A DNA stretch of 64,000 bases from positions 124,001 to 188,000 of the forward strand of contig CAKTMC010000001.1 in the NCBI GenBank assembly GCA_934573735.1, read 5' to 3'. Each line of letters starts with the position of its first letter. Position 1 is the first letter of the stretch. The notes below the pieces were generated by a model. The model had not been told where the DNA came from. It made no database searches and worked only from the letters and a program-made list of their open reading frames with translations. This DNA is from an uncultured Oscillospiraceae bacterium. Lineage in GTDB: Bacteria > Bacillota > Clostridia > Oscillospirales > Oscillospiraceae. Position numbers and translations under genes: made by a program. Of the stretch, positions 16,711 to 24,988 are shown piece by piece.

Positions 16711-17122
16711 CAGGGTAATGGAGCTTTCACGCTACGGCTATTTCTGCGGTCAGATTTTGGCAAAGCTCCTGCTTGAGACGATAGGCGAGGAAAACACCGG
16801 CCTTGTCAAGGCTATGGGCGGGCTCAACGGCGGAGTCGGCTTCTCCGGCGGCTGCTGCGGCTGCATGAGCGGCGGCGCGTGCATCATATCCTATTTCACC
16901 GGCAAGGGCGAGGACACCGGCATGGACTCACCTGAGCACAAGGCGGCGCTGGGCGAGTTTACCCGCTGGTTCAAGGACGAAATGACGCTATACTACGGCG
17001 GCTACGAGTGCGAGGACATAAGCCGCGGCAACCCCGCAAAGCGCGTGGAGCTGTGCCCGCAGATAATCGCCTCCACCTACGAAAAGTGCATGGAGATACT
17101 CTCCGAAAGGGGGCTTATCTGA
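16697..17122 (+). CDS. DVU_1555-like C-GCAxxG-C-C family protein
   Basis: A 141-residue protein of the C-GCAxxG-C-C redox family. The signature here is FSGGCCGCMSGGACIISYF near 49-67, with an earlier cysteine (YFCGQ) and later ones (YECED, ELCPQI), the usual spacing of the family. Such proteins are thought to bind a metal or act in thiol redox chemistry. The start ATG has AGGAAATG upstream and lies inside the end of the methyltransferase gene. The stop overlaps the radical SAM start (TGATG), indicating co-translation. Confidence 0.82.
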   Translation: MDLFDRVMELSRYGYFCGQILAKLLLETIGEENTGLVKAMGGLNGGVGFSGGCCGCMSGGACIISYFTGKGEDTGMDSPEHKAALGEFTRWFKDEMTLYYGGYECEDISRGNPAKRVELCPQIIASTYEKCMEILSERGLI

Positions 17123-18450
17123 TGCTCGTCGGGCGGACGGAGAGTGTGTGCCCGGTGTGCCTGAGAAAGCTTTCCGCAGAAAAGCGCACGGGTGCAGACG
17201 GCTATATCTATATGGACAAGCAGTGCCCAGAGCACGGCAAATTCAGCACGCTCATCTGGGAGGACAATCTCATAAGCTATATGCGCTGGAACCTCGGCAG
17301 CAGCACCGTGGAGCCGCCGGTAAACGGCAAGGACGCGAAAAACGGCTGTCCGAACGACTGCGGACTCTGCAAGGAGCATTTGCGTAAGGGCTGCTGTATG
17401 CTGCTGGAGCTCACAACGCGCTGCAATCTCCGCTGCCCCGTGTGCTTTGCCTCGGCGGGTACGGAGGAGCGCGAGCTGAGCATGGAGGAAATTGAGCGGC
17501 AGTACGATTATCTCATGTCGCACGGCGGTCCGTTTAATATTCAGCTCTCGGGCGGAGAGCCGAGCATGCGGGACGATTTGCCGGAAATAATAGCCCTCGG
17601 GCGCAAAAAGGGCTTTAGCTTTTTCCAGCTCAACACAAACGGCATACGCCTTGCAGCTGATGCGGAATACGTGCGGACGCTCAAGGCGGCGGGGCTCAAC
17701 ACGGTGTTTTTGCAATTTGACGGCGTGGACGACGCGGTCTATATGACACTGCGCGGGCGGGCGCTCATGACCGAAAAGCTTGCCGCGATAGAAAACTGCG
17801 CGGCGGCGGGGCTTGGCATAGTGCTTGTGCCGGTCATCGCGCCGGGAGTGAACGACGCGCAGGTCGGCGATATACTGCGCTTCGCCCTTGAGCGTATGCC
17901 CGCGATACGCGGAGTGCATTTTCAGCCCATCAGCTACTTCGGGCGCTGCGGGCTTGAGCGGCCGGAAAAGCCCATCACCATACCGCGTATGCTTCGTCTC
18001 ATCGAGGAGCAGATGTGCGGCGCGATGCACGCGCAGGACTTTGCCGGCGGCGGGGCGGAAAATCCCTACTGCTCCTTCCACGCAAGCTATCTGCGCCGCG
18101 CGGACGGCAGTCTCCGTCTGCTGCCGAAGAAATCCGGCGCCTCCGCCTGCTGCTGCACGACCTCGGACGATTCGCGCAGCTACGTCGCCAAGCAGTGGAA
18201 CGGCGAGGACGAGCCGGACTATGCCTCCGACCCGGAGCTTTGCGAGACCTCGGCGCTCGATGATTTTCTTGAGCAGGCGCGGCGGAGCACCTTCGCCGTA
18301 TCTGGGATGATTTTTCAGGACGCATATAATCTTGATCTTGAGCGGCTGCGCCGCTGCTATATCTGCGAGGTCGATTCAGAATTCGGCATGGTGCCGTTTT
18401 GCGCGTATAACCTGACGAACACGGAAGGCAGGGCGCTGTATAGACGATGA
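17122..18450 (+). CDS. DVU_1554-like radical SAM protein (TrsS type)
   Basis: Radical SAM enzyme of 442 residues. An N-terminal zinc-like motif (CPVC at 10-13, then CPEHG) precedes the [4Fe-4S] motif CNLRCPVC near 100 with LSGGEPSMRDD for SAM binding. Further cysteines occur as CPNDCGLCKEH before the core and as CCCTTSDD, CYICEV late in the chain; these are auxiliary cluster candidates. I use the ATG overlapping the upstream stop, since it begins exactly at the family's N-terminus and follows AGGGGG. Homologues are named radical SAM (seleno)protein TrsS; this copy has no in-frame UGA. Reaction unknown. Confidence 0.87.
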   Translation: MLVGRTESVCPVCLRKLSAEKRTGADGYIYMDKQCPEHGKFSTLIWEDNLISYMRWNLGSSTVEPPVNGKDAKNGCPNDCGLCKEHLRKGCCMLLELTTRCNLRCPVCFASAGTEERELSMEEIERQYDYLMSHGGPFNIQLSGGEPSMRDDLPEIIALGRKKGFSFFQLNTNGIRLAADAEYVRTLKAAGLNTVFLQFDGVDDAVYMTLRGRALMTEKLAAIENCAAAGLGIVLVPVIAPGVNDAQVGDILRFALERMPAIRGVHFQPISYFGRCGLERPEKPITIPRMLRLIEEQMCGAMHAQDFAGGGAENPYCSFHASYLRRADGSLRLLPKKSGASACCCTTSDDSRSYVAKQWNGEDEPDYASDPELCETSALDDFLEQARRSTFAVSGMIFQDAYNLDLERLRRCYICEVDSEFGMVPFCAYNLTNTEGRALYRR

Positions 18451-19640
18451 CAAGGACAAGACTTGACGCGCTCATATGTGAGCAGGAGGGGCTTGAGTCG
18501 CTGACGCGCACGGACATACGGCGCATACAGCTTGAAAGACTCAACGCGCTGCTTGCCCGTGAGCGGGAGCGCGGCGGATTTTATTCCGGACTCCCGGCGC
18601 GCTTAGACGATTTGGCGGAGCTTTCCGAGCTTCCCTTTACGACGCAGACGGAGCTTGCGGAAAACGCGGGAGCCATGCTCCTGTGCTCTCAGTCGGAGGT
18701 GCAGCGCGTGATAAGCGATGTGACGAGCGGAACGACCGGCACTGGAAAGCGCGTATTCTATACCCGCGCCGACTGTGAGCGCACGGTGCAGCTTTTCATG
18801 GCGGGTCTGGGTGAGCTTATATTTCCCGACAGCAGGACGCTGATATGTATGCCCTTCTCGGGTCAATTCGGTCTGGGTGAGCTTATCGCCGAGGCGGTGA
18901 GCCGGCTGGGCGCAAGTCCGATACGTGCGGGAGCACAGCTCAGCTATCTTGAGCTTAGGGAGCTGATGCGCGCGGAAAGACCGGACAGCTTTGTCGGTAT
19001 GCCGGTGCAGCTTTTGAGCCTACTTCGCGTATGCGGCAGAGGCAGTCTGGAAAGGGCGCTCGTCAGCGCGGATGCCTGCCCTGAAAGCGTCATATCGGAG
19101 GCGGAAAAGCTTCTCGGCAGCAGGCTTTTCCCGCATTACGGCTCCCGCGAAATGGGGCTCGGCGGCGCAGTCTGCTGTCCGGCGCACGAGGGTATGCATC
19201 TGCGCGAAAACCATATTATTGCCGAAATTATAGACGAAAACGGCCGCCAAGCCCCGGTCGGGGAATACGGTGAGCTTGTGATAACGACGATTGGCATGGA
19301 CGCGATACCTCTTATCAGATACCGCACGGGCGACCGCACAAGAATTCTCCCGCAGCCCTGTCCCTGCGGCAGTGAGCTTATTCGCCTTGACCGGGTACGC
19401 CGCGAGACGGCGAGCTGCATGGAGAGCTTTGATAACCGGGTTTTCGCCGATGCCCTTATTGTCGATTACACTGCGGCTTACCGGGACGAAAGATATATAA
19501 TCAACGCGCTGACGCTCGGCGAGCACGAGCCCTCGGAGCTCTTCAAATCGGTTTTCGGAGAGAATTCTGAGCTTCACCTGCGCGCCGTCACGGGAGCCGA
19601 CAGGTCGATGTATGCGGGAAAGCGTGTGCTCTTGAGCTGA
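18447..19640 (+). CDS. DVU_1553-like AMP-dependent CoA ligase family protein (PaaK-like)
   Basis: A 397-residue adenylate-forming enzyme related to phenylacetate-CoA ligase. ATP-binding segment TSGTTGTGKRVFYTR lies near residue 91, PHYGSREMGLGGA near 230, and YRTGDRTRI near 293, in family order. The substrate is unknown. In Desulfovibrio the homologue also sits in the Mop gene group, so it may activate an acid produced by the aldehyde oxidoreductase or act in maturation. ATGA overlap with trsS; last gene of the rightward operon, followed by a terminator. Confidence 0.85.
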   Translation: MTRTRLDALICEQEGLESLTRTDIRRIQLERLNALLARERERGGFYSGLPARLDDLAELSELPFTTQTELAENAGAMLLCSQSEVQRVISDVTSGTTGTGKRVFYTRADCERTVQLFMAGLGELIFPDSRTLICMPFSGQFGLGELIAEAVSRLGASPIRAGAQLSYLELRELMRAERPDSFVGMPVQLLSLLRVCGRGSLERALVSADACPESVISEAEKLLGSRLFPHYGSREMGLGGAVCCPAHEGMHLRENHIIAEIIDENGRQAPVGEYGELVITTIGMDAIPLIRYRTGDRTRILPQPCPCGSELIRLDRVRRETASCMESFDNRVFADALIVDYTAAYRDERYIINALTLGEHEPSELFKSVFGENSELHLRAVTGADRSMYAGKRVLLS

Positions 19641-19666
19641 AAATCGAATAGCAAGAATAATCATCA

Positions 19667-19695
19667 AAAAACCTGAGCTAAGCACTCAGGTTTTT
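19667..19695 (+). terminator. Intrinsic terminator of the rightward molybdenum operon
   Basis: An 11-bp inverted repeat (19667-19677 with 19685-19695) with a 7-base loop; the 3' arm ends in T5. It begins 27 bases after the last accessory gene. The core (CCTGAG/CTCAGG) recurs in the hairpins at 33.4 kb. Confidence 0.85.
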
Positions 19696-19814
19696 GCATC
19701 CTCCGCCGTATTTTTCAAATCCACGCCCGCTATTCTTTGCAATTTCAGTATAATTCATGAGATATCAAAATGCAAGAAAAAGCGAGGCGATTTGCCTTGG
19801 ACGCAGATTTTTCC

Positions 19815-19958
19815 TCAGCGCCAATCGCCGGAAACTCCGTCGGGGACCCCGGGAAGGGGCGTATATAGAAGATTTTTTTTCTCGGGCTTTTCCGCGCGGA
19901 AATCGTGCCCGGTCTCGGCAGGCGGCTGCTTGCTCTTGTTCTTATTCTTCTTGGACAT
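19815..19958 (-). CDS. Small lysine-rich protein of 47 residues, unknown
   Basis: Not recognised. The reading frame starts MSKKNKNKSKQPPAETGHDF and ends GVSGDWR before TGA. The only support is a strong AGGAGG site 5 bases before the ATG and the absence of any competing gene in the gap. The N-terminus is very basic and the middle mixed-charge, with no cysteine or hydrophobic segment; it may be disordered. Its codon use resembles that of neighbouring genes. A sporulation or nucleic-acid-binding role is conceivable but unsupported. Confidence 0.55.
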   Translation of the reverse strand: MSKKNKNKSKQPPAETGHDFRAEKPEKKNLLYTPLPGVPDGVSGDWR

Positions 19959-20024
19959 ATCTTCCTCCTGAAAACAGTTGTCAGTGCATAGCTTCCCCCG
20001 CTTATTCCGTTTTATACGCCGAAC

Positions 20025-20642
20025 TCAGTCAAACAGCGCCTCCCATGTCTCTGACCTATGCGCTTTGAAGCACATTTCTATCTGCTCAGCGGTGTTTTTC
20101 TCCTCCGCAAGCGGCGGCAGTTCATCCTGAGCAAAATAGCCGGAGCCGCGAGTTTCGCTGTTCGGGCGAAATTCACCGCCCAAAAGCTCACACTCCACAA
20201 AAATCTTGCATATACCGTAGGCATAGCGCGGACGATTGTGCTTTTGTCTATCCTGCACGGCTATTATTCTCCGTGCGCAAACCTCCAGCCCTGCCTCCTC
20301 GCGCGTCTCCTTCTCGGTATTGCTTTTAACCGATTCAAGCACGTCGCACCAGCCGCCGGGCAGTGACCATTTTCCGTTGTTCTCCTCGACGAGCAGAATT
20401 TTCCCATCCCGAAACACTGCGGCGCGGGTGTCAATTTTCGGCGTCTGGTATCCGTTCTCTCCGCAAAACAGCTCCTTTACCCGCTCTAACGGAAGCTCAG
20501 TATATTCTGCAAGCATCTCAGCCGAAATGTCACGGATACGCTCAAAGCGCTCTCGGTCGTATATATCGCGGGTATAAAACAGTCCTGCCTGTGCCAGAGC
20601 CTGAAGCTCCATCGCCCAGCTTATATATTTATTTTCGTTCAT
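20025..20642 (-). CDS. Nudix hydrolase (ADP-ribose pyrophosphatase-like)
   Basis: A 205-residue Nudix hydrolase. The Nudix box GGWCDVLESVKSNTEKETRE followed by EAGLEV lies near residue 96-122 and has the catalytic REEAG glutamates. The N-terminal 60 residues form the helical domain seen in Nudix proteins annotated as ADP-ribose pyrophosphatases (YISWAMELQALAQAGLFYT). The substrate is a nucleoside diphosphate derivative, not identifiable further. GGAGG lies upstream of the ATG. It follows the proS terminator on the same strand and is probably expressed separately. Confidence 0.88.
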   Translation of the reverse strand: MNENKYISWAMELQALAQAGLFYTRDIYDRERFERIRDISAEMLAEYTELPLERVKELFCGENGYQTPKIDTRAAVFRDGKILLVEENNGKWSLPGGWCDVLESVKSNTEKETREEAGLEVCARRIIAVQDRQKHNRPRYAYGICKIFVECELLGGEFRPNSETRGSGYFAQDELPPLAEEKNTAEQIEMCFKAHRSETWEALFD

Positions 20643-20663
20643 AAATGCCTCCTATACTAAAGC

Positions 20664-20692
20664 AAACCCGCATGAAAAGTTCATGCGGGTTT
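20664..20692 (-). terminator. Intrinsic terminator after proS
   Basis: A perfect 13-bp inverted repeat (20664-20676 with 20680-20692) with a 3-base loop sits 10 bases downstream of the proS stop on the leftward strand, separating it from the Nudix gene. The arm ends in T3 only. Confidence 0.8.
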
Positions 20693-20701
20693 GTAAGTAA
20701 A

Positions 20702-22138
20702 TCAATATGCTACGCCCCAGTAAATCATGTGCTTTGCGGGCTTGCCGCAGCAGGCGCAGACCTCGCCGAGCTTCTCCTGCTCGAAGGGGATGCAGCGGGA
20801 GGACATTCCGGCCTTTTCCTTCATATCCAGCTCGCACTGCAAATCGCCGCACCACATGGTCTTGATGAAGCCGCCGTTGCGCTCCTGAAGCTCCTTCGCC
20901 TCCTCAAGAGAGTAGGCAGCATAGGTGTGCTCGTCCAGATTGCGCTTTGCCTTGGCATAAAGACCCTTCTGCACCTCGTCAAGCAGCTCATGGATGCGCT
21001 CGGCTATCTCGCAGAGTGCCACGGAGCTCTTTTCGCCGTTGTCGCGGCGGACGGCCATGCAGACGCCGTTTTCGATGTCTCTGGGTCCAAGCTCTATGCG
21101 CAGAGGCACGCCCTTCATCTCATACTGCGCGCACTTCCAGCCGAGGGAGTTGTCGCTGGTGTCTATCTTCACGCGCACGCCCGCAGCCTTGAGGCTTTCG
21201 TAAAGCTCCTGCGCCTTTTCGATGACGCCGGGCTTATGCTGCGCCACGGGCACGACCACGACCTGAACCGGCGCAATGCGCGGGGGCAGCACAAGACCGT
21301 TATTGTCGCCGTGGGTCATGATAAGACCGCCGATTATGCGCGTAGACATACCCCAGGAGGTCTGATAGGGGTGCTTCTGCTGATTGTCCTTATCCGTAAA
21401 GGTGATGTTAAACTGCTCGGCAAAGCCCTGACCGAAGTAGTGGCTTGTGCCGGACTGGAGCGCCTTCTTATCGTGCATCATGCACTCGATGGTGTAGGTG
21501 TTGACAGCGCCCGCAAACTTCTCCTTGTCGGTCTTGTTGCCGCGGATAACGGGCATCGCCAGATAGTTCTCGCAGAGGTCTGCGTAAACCTCAAGCTGCT
21601 GCAAGGTCTCCTTGCGCGCCTCCTCCTCGGTCGCGTGCAGGGTGTGACCCTCCTGCCAGAGAAATTCTCTGCCGCGCAGGAAGGGGCGGGTAGTCTTCTC
21701 CCAGCGGAGCACGGAGCACCACTGGTTATATAGCATGGGCAGGTCGCGCCAAGAGTGGACGACATGGCTCCAATGATCGCAGAACAGCGTCTCGGAGGTC
21801 GGGCGGATGCACAGACGCTCGGGCAGCTCCTCACTGCCGCCGACGGTGACCCACGCACATTCCGGCGCAAAGCCCTCGACATGATCCTTCTCCTTCTGGA
21901 GCAGGCTCTCCGGTATCAGCATTGGCATTGCGACGTTTGTATGTCCGTCACGCTTGAACATTCCGTCAAGAATGTGCTGAATATTCTCCCAAATCGCGTA
22001 TCCGTAGGGGCGCATGATGAAGCAGCCCTTAACGCCGGAGTAGTCCACCAGCTCCGCCTTTGTGCATACGTCGGTAAACCACTGAGCAAAGTCCTGCTCC
22101 ATGTCGGTTATCTGCTCGACCTTTTTTTCTTTTGCCAT
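20702..22138 (-). CDS. proS: Prolyl-tRNA synthetase, short (archaeal/eukaryote-like) type
   Basis: Charges tRNA-Pro with proline. At 478 residues without a central editing insertion it is the short form found in archaea, eukaryotes and some bacteria. Class II motifs are visible: motif 2 in [20 protein letters not shown], and [17 protein letters not shown] as motif 3. The C-terminal domain ends in tyrosine (WGVAY), as is characteristic of this type, after a cysteine pair (CACCG). The start at ATG 22138 follows AAGGAG; upstream in-frame starts lie inside the promoter. The promoter -35 lies in the left copy of the 40-bp repeat. Confidence 0.96.
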   Translation of the reverse strand: MAKEKKVEQITDMEQDFAQWFTDVCTKAELVDYSGVKGCFIMRPYGYAIWENIQHILDGMFKRDGHTNVAMPMLIPESLLQKEKDHVEGFAPECAWVTVGGSEELPERLCIRPTSETLFCDHWSHVVHSWRDLPMLYNQWCSVLRWEKTTRPFLRGREFLWQEGHTLHATEEEARKETLQQLEVYADLCENYLAMPVIRGNKTDKEKFAGAVNTYTIECMMHDKKALQSGTSHYFGQGFAEQFNITFTDKDNQQKHPYQTSWGMSTRIIGGLIMTHGDNNGLVLPPRIAPVQVVVVPVAQHKPGVIEKAQELYESLKAAGVRVKIDTSDNSLGWKCAQYEMKGVPLRIELGPRDIENGVCMAVRRDNGEKSSVALCEIAERIHELLDEVQKGLYAKAKRNLDEHTYAAYSLEEAKELQERNGGFIKTMWCGDLQCELDMKEKAGMSSRCIPFEQEKLGEVCACCGKPAKHMIYWGVAY

Positions 22139-22187
22139 TGTTTTTCTCCTTTCGTCAGGGCCCTTGCCCCGCCGTATTCGATTTACC

Positions 22188-22216
22188 ATTTTATTATCCC
22201 GCCCGCGCCTTGTCAA
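22188..22216 (-). promoter_or_regulatory. Promoter of proS
   Basis: TTGACA (22211-22216) and TAAAAT (22188-22193) with a 17-base spacer on the minus strand. The -35 hexamer is inside the 40-bp direct repeat that flanks the restriction-modification operon; the -10 is outside it. Confidence 0.75.
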
Positions 22217-22247
22217 TAGCCATGTTTGCGCCATTTTGATAAAATAT
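22208..22247. repeat. Left 40-bp direct repeat bounding the restriction-modification operon
   Basis: Forty bases identical to 24867-24906 in the same orientation. The flanking bases differ at once on both sides, so the boundaries are sharp. It contains the proS -35 box and marks the left end of the inserted segment. Confidence 0.95.
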
Positions 22248-22303
22248 GCGGCAACTATTGCGATAAAATCCCCTTGAGCGAAACAAAATCGGTAATAAGT
22301 ATA

Positions 22304-23155
22304 TTATTTGAACAGCTTCTCGAGGATGCCGTTTTCCATATCGGCTATGTTATACATGGTGTCTAAAACCTTAAAGGTTTCTTCAAGGTTGCCCCTTGCC
22401 TGCTTCCACCCGCCGCCATCCGTAATCCATACAAAACGGAAGCCCGGTATTGACTTGGACTCCTCGGCAATCATCTTGTAGCTGCGCGCGGTTTCATTGA
22501 GCTTGGAGCCGCCGCTTGTATAGAAATTGGTTTCTATGACATAGACGCAATCAGGTGTTTTTACCGCAAAGTCCCAACGCTTTGTAGACGTGCCGTTTGA
22601 GGATATATTGGAAAGGTCAAGGCTCCACTCTCTTTCAATCTCTGACAGATACATTTCTTTCCGGTATTCGACTCCGGTCTTTTTCAGGAAGCTCTCCACC
22701 AAATCCTCCATTTGGTGACCGCCTCTGTTCTTTCGTCCGTTTGAGCCCAAGCCGACCTCAACGCCTGTTGCGTAGTCAAAAAGATTGCTTATTATGTGAT
22801 TTTGAAGCAGATCAAAAAGTCCGGTCTCGCGCATGAAGTATTTATACTGCTCCGTCGTTTGAATTGGGGCGTCAAAGCGGTAATTGATTGCAAAATTCTC
22901 GTCCTGGCAGAATATTTCATCGTTGCGGACAGCCAAGAGAAGCGGAACTGCCTTTAGGCACTCCGGATATTTCAACAGGACATTTTCAAAATCAGCCTCA
23001 ATATTCTTCGACCCGACAAGGGCATTGAGAATATTCAGCTCAATTTTTAACGCAGAGGCTTTTTCATAAACCTTTTCAAAATCGGTGTAGTACCCGTAGC
23101 CGTTTATGGATGGTCGAAAGCTTTCAAGCCACTGAGAAAAACTGCGTTTTGTCAT
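22304..23155 (-). CDS. DpnII/MboI-type restriction endonuclease (GATC)
   Basis: Type II restriction enzyme expected to cut unmethylated GATC. The 283 residues are of DpnII size. Family segments include the N-terminal SFSQWLESFRPSI, the central GLGSNGRKNRGGHQMEDLVE, and KRWDFAVKTPDCVYVIETNF, whose D...E-x-N resembles the PD-(D/E)xK catalytic core. It ends with WITDGGGWKQARGNLEETF, well conserved in the family. The start overlaps the stop of the second methylase gene (ATGA). The three genes have the order of the Streptococcus pneumoniae DpnII operon, methylases before nuclease. Lower GC than its neighbours. Confidence 0.93.
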   Translation of the reverse strand: MTKRSFSQWLESFRPSINGYGYYTDFEKVYEKASALKIELNILNALVGSKNIEADFENVLLKYPECLKAVPLLLAVRNDEIFCQDENFAINYRFDAPIQTTEQYKYFMRETGLFDLLQNHIISNLFDYATGVEVGLGSNGRKNRGGHQMEDLVESFLKKTGVEYRKEMYLSEIEREWSLDLSNISSNGTSTKRWDFAVKTPDCVYVIETNFYTSGGSKLNETARSYKMIAEESKSIPGFRFVWITDGGGWKQARGNLEETFKVLDTMYNIADMENGILEKLFK

Positions 23156-23928
23156 GCATGCACCAGCCTTTCTTTTGATAGTTCTATGTATTCTCTGTCG
23201 CGGTCTATCCCTATGTAATAGCGCCCCAAATGCTTACACGCAACGCCTGTTGTCGAGGAGCCGCAAAACGGATCAAGAACAAGGTCACCGTCATGAGTTG
23301 AGGCAAGAATAATTCTCTCAAGCAGGTAAAGCGGCTTTTGGGTCGGATGTTTGCCGAAGCTCTTTTCGGACATAGGCGTTAATGCGCCGTTCCAAACATC
23401 CTTCATCTGCTTGCCGTTATTGAATTCCTTCATAAGCTCATAATTAAAATAATGGCGCGATTTATCGTCATTCTTCTGCGCCCAGAGTATTGTTTCGGTG
23501 CTGTGCGTAAAGCAGCGGCAAGCCAAATTGGGCGGCGGGTTCGTCTTTTGCCAAGTTATATTATTGATTATCTTAAAGCCTTCCTGTTCAAGCGCAAGGC
23601 CTACCGAATAGATATTGTGCATTGTCCCGCTTATCCATATTGTCCCGTTTGGCTTGAGCACATTTTTGCAAAGCCTTATCCAACTGCGGTTAAACTCGTG
23701 CTTCTCCTCAACGCCGCCTATCTTATCCCAGTCGCCCTTATCCACCGATACCGCCTTGCCGCCGCTGCATGAAATCCCCCCATTTGACAAAAAATAAGGG
23801 GGATCGGCAAAAATCATATCCGCACATTCGGGCTTCATTCTGCCAAGAGCTTCAAAGCTGTCGGAAAGATAAAGGGCTGAATTTTCGTCAAAAAAATACG
23901 GCTTTATTCCCTGTATATATATTCCCAT
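23152..23928 (-). CDS. DpnA-type DNA adenine methyltransferase
   Basis: Second methylase of the DpnII system, an N6-adenine methyltransferase of the beta group that in pneumococcus can also methylate single-stranded DNA. The catalytic motif DPPYFLSNGG is near residue 41, before the target-recognition region, and the SAM-binding DPFCGSSTTGVACKHLGRYY motif is near 218, the circular order of that group. 258 residues. It begins one base after the stop of the Dam-like gene and overlaps the nuclease gene. Confidence 0.93.
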   Translation of the reverse strand: MGIYIQGIKPYFFDENSALYLSDSFEALGRMKPECADMIFADPPYFLSNGGISCSGGKAVSVDKGDWDKIGGVEEKHEFNRSWIRLCKNVLKPNGTIWISGTMHNIYSVGLALEQEGFKIINNITWQKTNPPPNLACRCFTHSTETILWAQKNDDKSRHYFNYELMKEFNNGKQMKDVWNGALTPMSEKSFGKHPTQKPLYLLERIILASTHDGDLVLDPFCGSSTTGVACKHLGRYYIGIDRDREYIELSKERLVHA

Positions 23929-23929
23929 A

Positions 23930-24763
23930 TCAATAATTCGTTATCAAAAGCTCTCGGCTTGTCCGCTTGGCAGCATTTCTGTTTATCATGCGCTTTACGT
24001 CAAGACCTTGAATATTATATCCCTCATAAAGCTCATACACCAGAGGAACATCATTATTCGACAGCATCAGCTTCGCCCCCCTCGAGTCCAGACGCTTGAA
24101 AAGCTGAGCAAGGCGAAGGTGATCGTTATAACTGAAGCCGTCCTTCGTATAATCCGTAAAATCCGCCGTGCTGCTGACAGGCACATATGGGCTGTCAAAA
24201 TATACAAAATCTCCGCTGCGGACATTCTCACAGGCTTTCTCAAAGTCAGAGCAGCTTATGGAGATGTCGGCAGACTGCAAATACTCCGAAATTGCAAACA
24301 CGTTTTCAACATCAATGGATTTCCCGGTGGTTTTATTATTGTATGGGACATTAAATAATCCATTATTATTAACTCGATATAGTCCGTTAAAGCAGTGCTT
24401 ATTAAGCCATATCATCAGGGCTGCACATTCCACATCCAGTATATTTGCAGATATTTTAGCGTTGTACCTCTCACGAATACTGTAGTACATCTCGGCATCG
24501 CAGGGTCTGCGGTCAAGCTCAGATACAATATCAATAAGCATCGGGGCGTTTGATTTAAGCTGAGAATAGAGGTTTATAAGCTGCTCGTTAATATCATTGA
24601 CGGCTGCTTTTTCCGGAGAAACTGCAAGAAGAACAGCTCCGCCGCCAATAAAAGGCTCGAAGTACCGGTCATAATGCGCAGGCATTCTCGCTGCTATCGC
24701 CTCAAGTAATTGAGTTTTTCCTCCTGCCCATTTCAAAACCGGAGACATTCTTCTTTCATTCAC
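23930..24763 (-). CDS. Dam/DpnM-type DNA adenine methyltransferase
   Basis: Alpha-group N6-adenine methyltransferase expected to modify GATC. The SAM-binding LKWAGGKTQLLE is at the N-terminus, FEPFIGGGAVLLA follows, and the catalytic motif is DSPYVPVS near 188. SNNDVPLVYELY and NRNAAKRTSRELLITNY complete the Dam pattern. I choose the GTG at 24763 because a GAGG site lies 8 bases upstream, giving 277 residues; a GTG at 24772 overlaps that site. It is the first gene of the operon with its own promoter at 24803-24831. Confidence 0.94.
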   Translation of the reverse strand: MNERRMSPVLKWAGGKTQLLEAIAARMPAHYDRYFEPFIGGGAVLLAVSPEKAAVNDINEQLINLYSQLKSNAPMLIDIVSELDRRPCDAEMYYSIRERYNAKISANILDVECAALMIWLNKHCFNGLYRVNNNGLFNVPYNNKTTGKSIDVENVFAISEYLQSADISISCSDFEKACENVRSGDFVYFDSPYVPVSSTADFTDYTKDGFSYNDHLRLAQLFKRLDSRGAKLMLSNNDVPLVYELYEGYNIQGLDVKRMINRNAAKRTSRELLITNY

Positions 24764-24802
24764 GAGCTTCACCTCTGATGTTCACAATTTTCAACATTTT
24801 AG

Positions 24803-24831
24803 ATTATATCATTTGAATTGCGAAACTTCAA
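24803..24831 (-). promoter_or_regulatory. Promoter of the restriction-modification operon
   Basis: TTGAAG (24826-24831) and TATAAT (24803-24808) with 17-base spacing on the minus strand, 40 bases upstream of the first methylase. It lies inside the repeat-bounded segment, so the module carries its own promoter. Confidence 0.75.
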
Positions 24832-24866
24832 TATCCCCTTAACACTTCGGCGGCACAACATTCTGC

Positions 24867-24906
24867 CCTTGTCAATAGCCATGTTTGCGCCATTTTGATA
24901 AAATAT
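24867..24906. repeat. Right 40-bp direct repeat bounding the restriction-modification operon
   Basis: Identical to 22208-22247 in the same orientation, 2,659 bases away. Here the TTGACA box has no matching -10, so it is an orphan copy. It ends 12 bases before the promoter of the rightward gene at 24989. Confidence 0.95.
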
Positions 24907-24918
24907 CTATAATTTTTC

Positions 24919-24947
24919 TTGACCTACGGCCCCACTTTGCTTATAAT
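24919..24947 (+). promoter_or_regulatory. Promoter of the acidic membrane protein operon
   Basis: TTGACC (24919-24924) and TATAAT (24942-24947) with a 17-base spacer, 42 bases before the proposed ATT start. Confidence 0.8.
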
Positions 24948-24988
24948 ATCTTTGATTATTGTTAAACACACCCCGGAGGTGAAGCTTT

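Noticed and set aside
17008..17121. N-terminal extension of the radical SAM gene
   Set aside because: The upstream codons lie in the C-GCAxxG-C-C gene in another frame, and the ATG at 17122 has a ribosome site and starts at the domain edge.
22248..24866. Transposon carrying the restriction-modification operon
   Set aside because: No transposase, integrase or terminal inverted repeats are seen; only the direct repeats bound the segment.
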